Part shown: positions 54,194 to 64,000 of the stretch, piece by piece
Numbering within the stretch: position 1 is the first letter of the stretch
How the letters are laid out: each line of letters starts with the position of its first letter
NCBI GenBank assembly: GCA_019828595.1
Contig: JAHQRK010000009.1
Coordinates: 1,488,001 to 1,552,000, forward strand
DNA from: Aphanomyces cochlioides
Lineage: Eukaryota > Oomycota > Saprolegniomycetes > Saprolegniales > Verrucalvaceae
Direction: 5' to 3'
DNA: 64,000 bases
Program-made: the position numbers and the translations under genes
The notes under the pieces: model-generated
Databases searched by the model: none
The model's input: only the letters and a program-made list of their open reading frames with translations
Told to the model about the DNA's origin: nothing

Positions 54194-55450
54194 ATGACAA
54201 TTTCACGATCTTTCGATGGAAGATTTATTCCATCAGCAGCCAGAATGCGCCGCGTCCGCCACGGATTCCTTGGGCTTTGCCTCATCCTTGAAAGCCGAAC
54301 GCTGTTGGCAGCTCCATTGAGTCATATATCTTCCGACTATCGCCTTCAAGAAGACTTAATCTTGCGAAATGTCCATCCGTTTGGCGTCGTATTCCATGAT
54401 CCGAATACAAGGACAGAGCCAGAGAACGATTCGAACAGAGCATTTTGTGCTACGGGGGCGATGGGAGCGCTAGAACTCTGGGAAAAAGTCAAGCAAGATG
54501 GTCATGTGTTTTACTACTGCAAAGCCCGCGACGTGAGTCAATGGACTCCTCCCTGTATGCATTTGCGAGTGGATCCTGCCATGCCCTACGACGAAGATGA
54601 CCCTCGACGATATCCCTACCCAATGTCTATCGAACCATTGAACATTGCGCTACCTTCTGATGATATTCCCGTGACGTATGTCCCCGAAAAGCCTCCGCAA
54701 GAACGTGTACCAGGGCTGGAAGAGCAGTATTTCCCCGCCTACTTTGACTTTGCTGGACGCTTGGACCACCTCAAAGGCGTTGCAGCCATCCGTTCGCAGT
54801 CAAGATCCATTCCGCGAGATTTGCAGGACGCCGCGTTGCGAGAGTTTGCTGATAAGTCAAGCCTAGACGCTACCTACTACAGAGCCCTCGAGTCTGTCGT
54901 CAGCGTCGAGGAAGAACTCAACATGGCGCTACGAGACGCCTTTGAGGACGCTGTACCAGACCCGACGATCTACGCAACCACCCATTTCAGCTACGACAGA
55001 AGAAATGTCATCGCGACTGCTTGGCAACAACTCGGACAGCTCGCCATCGCTCGTGGTAACGCAAGCCTTGGCCTGAACTGCTTTCGTCGAGCCATCCACT
55101 GGCTTCCCGACCACATCGCCGCTTACATGAGCCTCGCGTCTGTCTTGACGGCCTTCAAGTACTATGACGACTGTTGCGAATGCGTCCAAGTGCTCAAGTC
55201 GTCGACAGAACTCGTTGGTCTCGCCTTGGTCCGCGTCCAATTCAAATTCCCTCACTGCACCAAAGTCTTCATGCACCAAGCAGTGCCTCCTAGCCATGTC
55301 ATGGTCGCGCTCCAATTCGGCGGCGCTCTTAGCGCTGTCTTGCTGCTCTTCCTCTTTCTCCAAGCTTGTTTATTCGGCCGACCACCGAGGGACATGGCTG
55401 GAATGCCTGAAAAGAAGCGCAAGTCATCGCACAAACGAAAGCATCAGTAG
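54194..55450 (+). CDS. Membrane protein with WW-like segment and TPR-like helices
   Basis: 418 residues from ATG 54194; a second ATG at 54245 would start directly at a signal-like sequence (RRVRHGFLGLCLILES). A WW-like patch at about 95-120 has the Trp-Tyr-Tyr-Trp spacing (LWEKVKQDGHVFYYC...SQWTPP). At about 275-345 paired helices resemble TPRs (AWQQLGQLAIARGNASLGLNCFRRAIHW, AYMSLASVLTAFKYYDDC). Near the C-terminus is a membrane helix (VALQFGGALSAVLLLFLFLQACLFG) and a short Lys/Arg-rich tail (KKRKSSHKRKHQ), an ER-retention-like basic end. So a type I ER or secretory-pathway membrane protein is likely (inference). I do not recognise the family. Confidence 0.72.
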   Translation: MTISRSFDGRFIPSAARMRRVRHGFLGLCLILESRTLLAAPLSHISSDYRLQEDLILRNVHPFGVVFHDPNTRTEPENDSNRAFCATGAMGALELWEKVKQDGHVFYYCKARDVSQWTPPCMHLRVDPAMPYDEDDPRRYPYPMSIEPLNIALPSDDIPVTYVPEKPPQERVPGLEEQYFPAYFDFAGRLDHLKGVAAIRSQSRSIPRDLQDAALREFADKSSLDATYYRALESVVSVEEELNMALRDAFEDAVPDPTIYATTHFSYDRRNVIATAWQQLGQLAIARGNASLGLNCFRRAIHWLPDHIAAYMSLASVLTAFKYYDDCCECVQVLKSSTELVGLALVRVQFKFPHCTKVFMHQAVPPSHVMVALQFGGALSAVLLLFLFLQACLFGRPPRDMAGMPEKKRKSSHKRKHQ

Positions 55451-55574
55451 AGGAAAGTCCCCCCTCGATCCCGACCGCCCCATGCGTCTCCATGGAACAA
55501 GCGCGGGAAGCTTTCATGTCGTGTAGAACGATGCGATGAATGCAAAAAGCGTCTATTGAACCTGTTGGCGTTTC

Positions 55575-58500
55575 CTACGCAATCAAGATGCCGCCGAGGC
55601 CAAAGTTGATCGTGGCGAGGAGCATGTCGTGCATCTTTTGCTTGGTCGTGTAGGGCGGCAATTCGACCGAGAAGAAGCACGTATGGGCGACGGGAAGACT
55701 CACGACGCTGTCTCTTCCTGCCTTCTTGGTCAGCTTGAACGGCTGCGGCCATTTGCCGCGGGGAAGGCGACTGCGGCCCCATGCAAATCGGACAAAGTCG
55801 GAGCGCTGTTCGTCCGAGAACGAGTTCATGACTTCCCAAAAGAGCCGCACCGTCTCGTCCTGCTCCGTGTAGCCGTCGTACCGCGTGTGCTGCTTCCAGA
55901 GCGCAATGTCAATCTTGGGAGTGCCGCAGCTGAGCATTTCCATCTCTTGCCAGTTCAAGACCGTCAAGACGCGCGTCGGAAAGAGCGTCGAGAGGCCGCG
56001 GACCATCGCCGCGCATTGAACGTCGAATTCATGCAAGCGGTACTGCTCGACCAAGTTGCAGTACTCGACGCGGTTGGCAAACGTCACGGCTTTGGCATGG
56101 CCGCCCGCGACGAGCTCGACCAACTGCCCATTCGAATCAAACGTCGTGAAGCGCAATTCCAAGTCGGCAAACGCGGCTTGGAACTGTTCCTCCGTCGTGA
56201 TGCCGTCCTGGTCGCAATGCCGAATGCCATTGAGCATCTGGACAAGCAGCGCGTCCGTCCCTTCCAAGTCGGCTTTCTCGAGAGGTTGTTTGAGCAAAAT
56301 CTTCCACACGAGCGGACAAAACGCAAAGGGAAAGTCGCCTTTCGTGCGCAAACTAATGCCCTACGCATCGTCGTCGGCCATGAGGAGAGGAGGAAGAGCG
56401 CGCTTACGACGAGTTTGCCGACGAATTCAAACATTTGGATCGTCACGGGCGACGTGCACTTGCTGTTGGGGAGATACATCCCGCGGTTGAGCCCTACGAC
56501 GACACTCAGCGCGTTGCGACCATCGCGGACGTACCAGTGTTGTGCTGCCCGTTGGGACAGAGGAGGAAGAGATTGAAATGCGGCGCAAAGAGATCGTCCA
56601 CCATGGAATTCGTGCCTTCGCGGTAGACGCCGCCCCAGTCGACGCCTTCTTCGCCGCGGAATTTCACGCTAAAGAGCCGCCCCTTGCTGTCAATCTTGCG
56701 GCGGAAGAGTTTCGGATCGACAATGTGGAGCTGGCGGAACGCTTGCGCAAAGAAACACTCGGACACGGACGGCTCGACTTCGCGATCTTCACGGGATTCC
56801 AGAGCGCGGAGGCGGTCGAGCGTAATGCGCGCTGTGTTGTTGTTGGCATTGGTCGTCTCGGCGGGCACGACCGTCGCGTCGATCGCCGCTTCGACCACTT
56901 TGAGCTTGAGCTCGACAAAGATGCAATGGCTCGCTTGGCGCAGGAGATGCGCGATCGTCCATGGCTGCTCCGAGTCTTTCAAGTTGAGCAGCGAGATGCA
57001 GCAGCTCAAGCGCGTGTTGAAGCAGCGCAGGAGCGCATACCGGAGCTGAATCTACGACACAAAGAGTTAGAAATCGCCGCCGCCGCGGTCGTTCGTACCG
57101 TCGACCATGGAAGATGGAGGAGCAAGGAGCAGCGCAAGCCGTCGAGCGTCGGGTGGAAGCGAATGTCGCTCGGGAGCAGCTCGGTGTGGAGACTCTCGCC
57201 TTGGTTTTCCAAGTGCACGTTGACCCAGTCGACCAACTGCGCATCCATGAGCGGATTCCACGCGCCGTCGCCGAGTTTCGCCGCGCATGCTTCGAGTCCT
57301 TGGATCGTACACCGCGCCAGTTGGCGTTCCAACGACATGCCGAGCGCCACGACGCTCAGACTCAAGTGCGCCGCGTCGGATTGCGGCGTGAAGGTGTACC
57401 GCAAGCAGTTGCCCACGACGTCCATCACGTCCGAGAGCACGAGCGGCATGAAGACAACGGCGGCGGCGGCGGGATTGTCGTCTGCTTTCATGCCCACTTC
57501 TAGCACGAGATCGTCGCGCGGGAACCGCGGGTCAAAGCAGACGCGGAGCGAATGCGCGCCGAGGAATTCGAGCGTGCCTTGACACGCGTCGCTGCTTTCC
57601 AGCGTCGCACTCGCGCCAAACATGTCGAGCCAGATGAGCGCGACGAGTTCCTGCGTCAAGCCATGCGTCGAATCGAGCAACACGCGCGCCAATTGCACTG
57701 TCTCTGCAATGATCGGCAGCATGCTCGACGCTTCCGTCGGGACGACAATCGGCGGCGCAATCGGCGCGACAAACGGCGCGTTCGTCTCTGGAAACGACAC
57801 GACGACCGCCACTTCCAGGAGCTGCAGGACATGCGACGACACAAACGGCGTGCCTTTCACAATGTCCGCTTGCGCCTTGGCGACTGCAAGCTCGCCGATG
57901 CGCTGCAATGGTTCAATCTTCAACGCCGCCGTCGGGTAGCGCACAAGAAGCTGGAGAAGCAACTGGACGACTTTGTGCTTCTGCGGCGCGCGCGGCGACT
58001 GGAGGTACGACACGAGCGAGTCGTAGACTTGCATGTAGTGCTCTTCCAAGAGCGGCGGGGCCGTGAGGAGGAACTCGAGCAGCCAGCACGCGTAGTCAAG
58101 CGACGGCTGCTGGAGCACGTCGAGCTCGTTCGTCCACGCGATGCTCGGGAGGACAACAACTTGGAAGCGGAAGCCGTACGTCGTCACTTCCGACTCCTCC
58201 GTCGCGTGCAACTTGTACCAGAAGGACCGCGCGGGGATCCAGACGTCGGCGAAAGGTTTCGCGGCGCTGAACGACGCGAGCGCGTGCTTGCAGTCGACGT
58301 CGGCGTAGAACGAGAGAGTCGTCTTGCTGAGGAGACACGACCGTTTGTCAAAGACGAGCCGGACGGGGAGCGGCGTCTGCGGCGGTACCGACACGTTGGC
58401 GATGTAGTCGCTCTTGTGGTAGTAAGGATGCAGCGATTCAAACTCGAGCGGCGTCTTCTTGGCTGGATCGCCGCCGCTGCCGTCGCGCGCGATATGCGTC

Positions 58501-61500
58501 GACTCGACGAAGTGCGAGATGCAATCCTGGACGAGAAGCGTCGAGAGCGCGGCGTTGTCCTTCAAAATGTGCATCAAGTTGCTCTGGAGCGCTTTCCTGC
58601 CATGAATTGCTGGACTCGCGCCGCCGCTCTTGATGCTAGCGCCGCTGGAGCTTCCCGTCGCAAACGAAGCGCCGACGACGAGCTTGAGCAGTTGAACGAA
58701 CGGTTCTGCGCCGCCGACAAGCTCCAAGACGGTCGAGGAATCGGATCCAAGGAGCGCGACGATCGCGCGACGCGCATAACACGTCGAAAGCGCTTGCTCG
58801 GTCCGTAGCGCGACGTCGTAGATGCTGTCGACGGCGACGAGCGCTTGGTCAAAGACGCGACTCCAGCGCTTGACTTTGGTCGGATCGACATATTCCTCCT
58901 CGAGCGCGCCGTTCTCCGTGTTGAGGAAGCTCAGGAGGACGCCGCGCTCCTTGTCATAGCTCACGACTGTGCCGGAGCGTCCGAGCTGCGCCACTGGACC
59001 GACGGCGTCGCTGACCGTCAGGACGACGTTGGGAACGAGATAGCCGTCGGGAAGCGCTCCCCAGCCATTCTTTGGATCGCGCGGAACGATCGGCGCGAGC
59101 GTCGCTGGCATCAACGAGCAGTCGGCGGCGTTGACGTCGTTGGAAGCTGCCGCCGCTGTCGTGGCGTCGGGGGTCGTCGTCGCCGGGTCCATGAGGAGCG
59201 TATCCGACTGGTCAGCGACTTCGAGCGCCGCGGCGTCATGGCGCTCGACCATGTCTTGGCAGAAAGCGTCGCCTTGGACATTCGGCGGCGTCGAGAAGCG
59301 GCGGCCATGTTCCAAAAGCCACTCGACTGCGCGGTTGGCGTCGTTGCCGCAGATTTCAAGCGCCGCCAGCACCAAACGCCGCGGCATGCCTGAAATCGCG
59401 GCGAGGTCGCGGGCTTTTTCCTCGCGCGTCGTGTCGTTGAGCACGCGGAACGCCGCCGATGCCGTCGACGCCATGTGATTCCGGCGGTAGATCGCCGCTT
59501 GATCGCCCATGAGCCACTCGACGGCGGCATTTGGATCGTCGCGGGAATGTTCCAGCGCGACGAGGCACAAATCCATCTCAAAGCCCATGGACGCCAGCGT
59601 CGCGGCGAATCCTTGACGCACTGTCGAGACGGGCGGCGGGGGCGGCAGCGGCGGCGGCGCGGTCGAAGCGCTCGCGACGTCGTCGGTCGAAAGCGGCGCT
59701 GGATCCGGCAGCCCTCGAAACATCATGCGGCCAAGCGGCGTCGACGCTTCGATGAGTCTTGAGAGAATGCTTCGACTGCGCTCTTGGAGCGCCGCCGTGG
59801 TGACAAACGCCGGGAGATGGAGCGGCGTGAGCGCCGTCTTGACGAGCGACGTCGAGAGGAGGAGATGGTCGTGCTTGAGGAACGATTCCAGCGCGAGGAG
59901 CGCCCGCGACCGGAGCTGCGCGCGCCAGAGCGTGTCGTCTTGGAGCGTTGCGAAGTGCAGCAGCGTCGGCATGAGCTCCGCGACGTTTGCGTCCAAGAGC
60001 GATGGGATTTCCTCGACGGGGGAGACGGCGCCGAGCGGCACGGGCTGGACTTTCGATCCATCGTCAAAGACGACGCGTGCCGTGTCGTCGTGGCGCGACA
60101 CGAGCGTCGCAACGCTCGGCGCTTCGTTGCTCGACGCGACTTCGACTTTGCCGCCAAGCCGCAAGCAATCCAAGTGCGCGCCGAGGACACACAGCGCGCC
60201 CATCGCTCGTAGGACGACGACGCGCGTCCGCAAGTTGGGCGTTTCCGCTTGGTTGACGACCGGCGCGGCTTTTCGGATCGCGGCGCTCAGGACGTCCGAG
60301 ACGCGGTCGCGCCATGCTGGTTCCCGGAGAAGGAGCCGCAGGAGCGCGACCGATTCCGCCGCGAGAGCGAGGAAGATCTGCCCCGTGTTGAAGCCCAAGG
60401 GATTCGCAAGCGATTCCCGCATGCTGCTCTGCGAGATGGGCTCGGCGTCGCTGCCGATCGAGTCGGAGACGCGGTCGAGCAGCAAGTCGAGGAAGACGGC
60501 GTCCGAGCCAAGGAGCGCGCCGATCTGCGCCGGCGTCACGACAGACGCGATGCGCCGGAGAAGGAGCTGCACGAGGCGCTGCGCTCTTGGAGATCCCATG
60601 CGGAGGAGGAGGAGGAGCTCCCGCAGCACGGCGGGCTTGGAGAGATGGTCTTGCGCCGGGTACGCGTCGCTCTGGGAGATGAGGAAGAGCAAGAGGTGGA
60701 AGACGTAGGCTTCGATCTCGAGCGGCTCGAGCGGCGCCGCTTTCTGCGTCATCTGCTGGACGGGGGTCGACATGGAGCGGAGGACGGCGGGCTGCTGCGC
60801 GCGGATGAGCTTCTCGGCGTCGTGGATGAGCTTGGTCGCGGCGGCAAGCTCTCTCTCGATCGTGTCAAAGACCTTGCGGTGGAGTTCGATGGAGAACCAA
60901 AGTCGCTGCGCGACGGGAACTTCCAGCGCCGTCGACGTCGCGGCGGATTTCGCCACGTCGCTCGCGGCATCGACGCTCTTTAGCGCGCCGCTGCTGCTCT
61001 TGTCGAGTCGGCGCTTCTTGGCCGACAGCGCCGCTTGGACCGCTTCGACTTCGACGCGCTCTCGGATGCCGCTGATCGCGACGATCCCGAGCAACTTGAA
61101 GAGAATCCACGCCGTGCGCTGGAGCTGCAGCCGCCCGACGACCGCCTCGACCGTCGGCGCCATGACGTAGCAATTGTCTTCCTCGTCCGAGAGGATCCAT
61201 CCTTCTTCCGTCAGTTCCTCTTGCTCGAGCGTCTGCTTCACGGCGTGCATCGTCTGCATCCACGCTTTCTGGCGCCATTGGCGGAAACGCCGCTGGAATG
61301 CGACGACCGCGGCTTTCGCTCGCTGCCACGTCGGCGTGGGCACATGCACGGCCCAGAGCGGCACGTTCATGCGCGTCCAGTGGCATTTCGTCAGGAGCGC
61401 GTTGAAATTTGTCGACTCGGCGCACACGGCGAGCTCGCCTTCGCCATCTTCCAAGTGCCAGCTATAGAGCACGACGTCCATCGCCGTCGTCGCGGGCTCG

Positions 61501-64000
61501 CGGCGCTGGAAATTCGCTTCGATCTCCTCCACGGAGCGCAAATGATGCCAAACGCGCAGTTCCGCGAGAATGCCGCGGAATTTGCGCTGCACATTTGTCG
61601 ACGAGTGTTCCGCGATCCAACTCCCGACGCGCGCCGTCCGCCAGTGGATCTTTGGACACGTCTTGACGTACGAGAGCGTTTCCTTCCACGCGCCGTTGAC
61701 GACCAAGTCGAGCGCTTGCTTGTCGTGGTCGTAAACGATCGCGACGTGGTGCCACGTGAAGGAGGCGAAGGTGTGCTGGAAGAGCATTTCCCGCGGCACA
61801 TTGCCGGCGATCGCGACTTGGAGACGGTTCTCCACGAGCTCGACATGAACGCTGCCGTCTGCAAAGCCGACGTCGCTGCGTAGCGTGCTGTAGCCTTGTA
61901 GCTCGACGGCGTAGAACCAAAGCTCCATGCAGAAGGACGACGTGTGCGTCGGCGGCAGCGCTGGAAACTCGACGAGCGACACATCTTCGCCGAGATTGAC
62001 TTGGACAACTTTGCGGCCAAGGTCGAACGGCTTGCACCACTTGAGCTTGCCGTGGAGGCGCCGCAAGAAGTCCGAGTAGGCCAAGACCATGGAGGACGCC
62101 GTGTGCTTGGAGACGACGCTCTGGAACGACCGCCCGATGCTTTTCGCGATGGACGGCGCGTACGGCGGCGCTTGTTGCATGACGCGGAGCACGGCGCGTT
62201 TCGTGAGCGTTCCTTTCACAAGAAGCCCTTGACGGACATAGTCTTCCGCGAGAGGATGCCATTCCGTCACGACGACGTGCGCGGCTTGGTGCATGTCGTC
62301 GCGGGCGCTTTGCGAGAGCGTCGCGACGGAGAAATGCTTGGAGAGGAGGCCGAGGATGTCGACTTGGAGGAGGAATTCATGGTCCCGCGACTCGAAATCC
62401 AAACTCCACGCCGCGATCAAGCTCTGCTGGAGGACGAGCGACGACTTGGAGCTGCTCGTCTTGGCCAAGAGCTGCGCGAGGAACGCGTACAAGTCGATGA
62501 AGGCGTCTTGGACTTGGTCGAGCACGGGCCGATTGCATCCTTCGAGCCCTTTCAAGTAGTGATGGCGCACCGTCGGACGGAAGGAACCTTCGAGCGGCTC
62601 TTGATACGTCTCTCGAGACAAGCGCTCTTCCTCCGTGAAGCCGCGCAGCGCGGGACGAAGGAAGAGGAGCGCGCTGTACCGCGCCGTGTCGAACGACATG
62701 CAGTTCAAGATGGCTTTCATCGCTTCCAAGCCGTAGATGCGCGATTCCGACCGAGCGTAGCGCCGCTCCAGCAAGGCGTTGAGAATGTCTGGCGGCGCGC
62801 CGACGCCATTGCGGACATAGAGATCGCACGCGCGCAACATGGCGCTCAAGTAGCGGTGGTCGTCTTGGACATCTTGGTCTTCTGTCGCGTCGGACTTGCC
62901 GCGCGTTCGCCATTTATGCTGCGCTTGAAGCACCTGGACGAGTCCATTCCACTTGCTGCGATCGCTTTCGCTCAGACTCTTCCATCGCTCGACCATCGGC
63001 TGCAGCGACGGCAGCGGCGGCGTCTCGGCGCTCCACTTGTCGGCTAAATTCGACAGCGCGAGATGCGACGACCGGTTCGTTTCCTCGATCGGCGGCTCCA
63101 AATTGCAAAGGAACGCCGCGCGCATGTGCACTTGGTCGAGAAAGGCATGGAACGACTGCGGCAGCGTCAACTTTTGCTCCCATCCCTACAAAAAACATCG
63201 CCGTCACGAGCGCCATCGAGAGCGCCGCGTACCGTCAACTTGGCGGCAGCTTCCTCGCCACCCGCTGCGTCTTCCTTGGAGCGGTATTCATGCTTGGAAC
63301 GGATGAGCCAGTGGCGGAGCATCAAGATGTATTTCCAAACTTGCGCCATGTCGTGCGACGGCTCCAACGTCATTTCCTGCGACTCGATGACCGCCTTGGC
63401 TTCATGGAGGACGTGCGGCGGCGCATGTTTGATCAGCGCGGCGCACATCGTGGTCTCGACTTGCGGATATGTTTCCTGGCGCCGCCACATCCACGTGTCT
63501 GGCAATTTCGTCTCGAGCCACTGGACGAGCCGCGGCGCGACCGTCGGCAGCGCATTGCAAAACTCGGCGTCGAGGAGCGGATTGAGCGCCGCGGACTTGC
63601 GTTTCTGGACAAACGGCGCGGATTTCTCGTTCGTGATGTTGTATCTTGCGTTCTGGAACGATCCTTCCTTGCGCAGCGCGGCAGACCACGTCGGGAGCGC
63701 TGTGTGTGCCGCCATGGGCAACGGCGGCTCTGTCGGACCGCCGCTGAGGAGTTTTGACTGAAGCCATGGCTGCAGTTCCTCCTCGACGCCGTCAATCGGC
63801 GGGCCGGAAATGATCGTGCCGGCGAATCGACCCGCGAGCGACGCCGTCGTGTTGAGCACGTCCAAAAGCCAGTGGAGCTGTAGTGTCGACTTGGCCAAGC
63901 CGCCCGGTCGGATGTCCACGACGTCGTACATGCCGTAGACGCTCACGGCGGGGACGCAAGCGAGCGGAAGATGCATCGCAAGCGCGCCGACGACGCGGCC
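55575..64000 (-). CDS. Giant HECT-domain E3 ubiquitin ligase with LamG-like and two UBA domains (5' end outside window)
   Basis: Exons >64000-63233, 63185-57099, 57051-56535, 56493-56408, 56360-55575 (introns 41-47 nt) give over 2740 residues; frames agree at all joins. The gene continues past the right edge. Visible in order: helical repeat-like N-terminal part, a concanavalin/LamG-like domain (about 650-820: FCMELWFYAVELQ, WHHVAIVYDHDKQALDLVVNG), two UBA domains (LASMGFEMDLCLVALEHS, AISGMPRRLVLAALEICGNDANRAVEWLLEHG), a beta-sandwich-like region, and a C-terminal HECT domain with GEEGVDWGGVYREG, GMYLPN, LNGIRHCDQDGIT and the catalytic loop AHTCFFSVELP about 30 residues from the end. HECT ligases form a thioester with ubiquitin before transferring it. 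GC content and codon use are higher than in neighbouring genes. Confidence 0.92.

Noticed and set aside
57552..58808. Plus-strand frames opposite the HECT gene
   Set aside because: GC-rich antisense shadows with Arg-rich low-complexity translations, no family signal.

Overview
The window is nuclear DNA of a compact eukaryotic genome. I infer an oomycete (water mould), probably of the Saprolegniales type. The grounds are intron-dense genes whose introns are almost all 37-55 nt, stop codons of neighbouring genes only a few bases apart, large ABCG/PDR transporters of the oomycete kind, and several FYVE proteins. Gene models were built by hand. For most multi-exon genes the exon lengths sum to a multiple of three and the joins restore known family motifs.

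Layout. 1-8 kb: 3' end of the splicing factor SYF2, mitochondrial ribosomal protein bS6, a La-motif protein with an N-terminal membrane helix, and a small FYVE protein. 8-11 kb: a 13-exon gene joining a CHAT (caspase-like) domain to a P-loop NTPase. 11-15 kb: three tandem copies of a Cys-rich membrane protein, two of them broken. 15-28.4 kb: a DEAD-box helicase and two ABCG/PDR transporters that share a 607-bp identical tract. 29-42.3 kb: a TBC-like protein, ATP synthase delta, a TPR/GT41 glycosyltransferase, a PDZ-ankyrin-FYVE protein, a folate/biopterin (BT1) transporter, a lysine-rich protein with a repeated motif, and an RRM protein. 42.3-46.1 kb: two nearly identical Merlin/IS1595-like DNA transposons in inverted orientation. 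47-64 kb: a decayed NSUN4-like methyltransferase, FAF2/UBXD8, the tRNA-modification enzyme SUA5, a RING-H2 protein, a WW/TPR-like membrane protein, and most of a giant HECT ubiquitin ligase that runs off the right edge.

Most genes are housekeeping and do not form a pathway. The most interesting structures are these: (1) the CHAT-NTPase gene, a STAND-like layout in which both catalytic CHAT positions are replaced; (2) the transposon pair, where target-site repeats and a split Myb/SANT-like gene show that the 735-bp spacer between the copies has been inverted, most simply by recombination between them; (3) the identical tract in the two ABC transporters, a sign of recent gene conversion; and (4) a recurring ATCCGGATAA-type motif just upstream of several start codons and inside the transposon ends.
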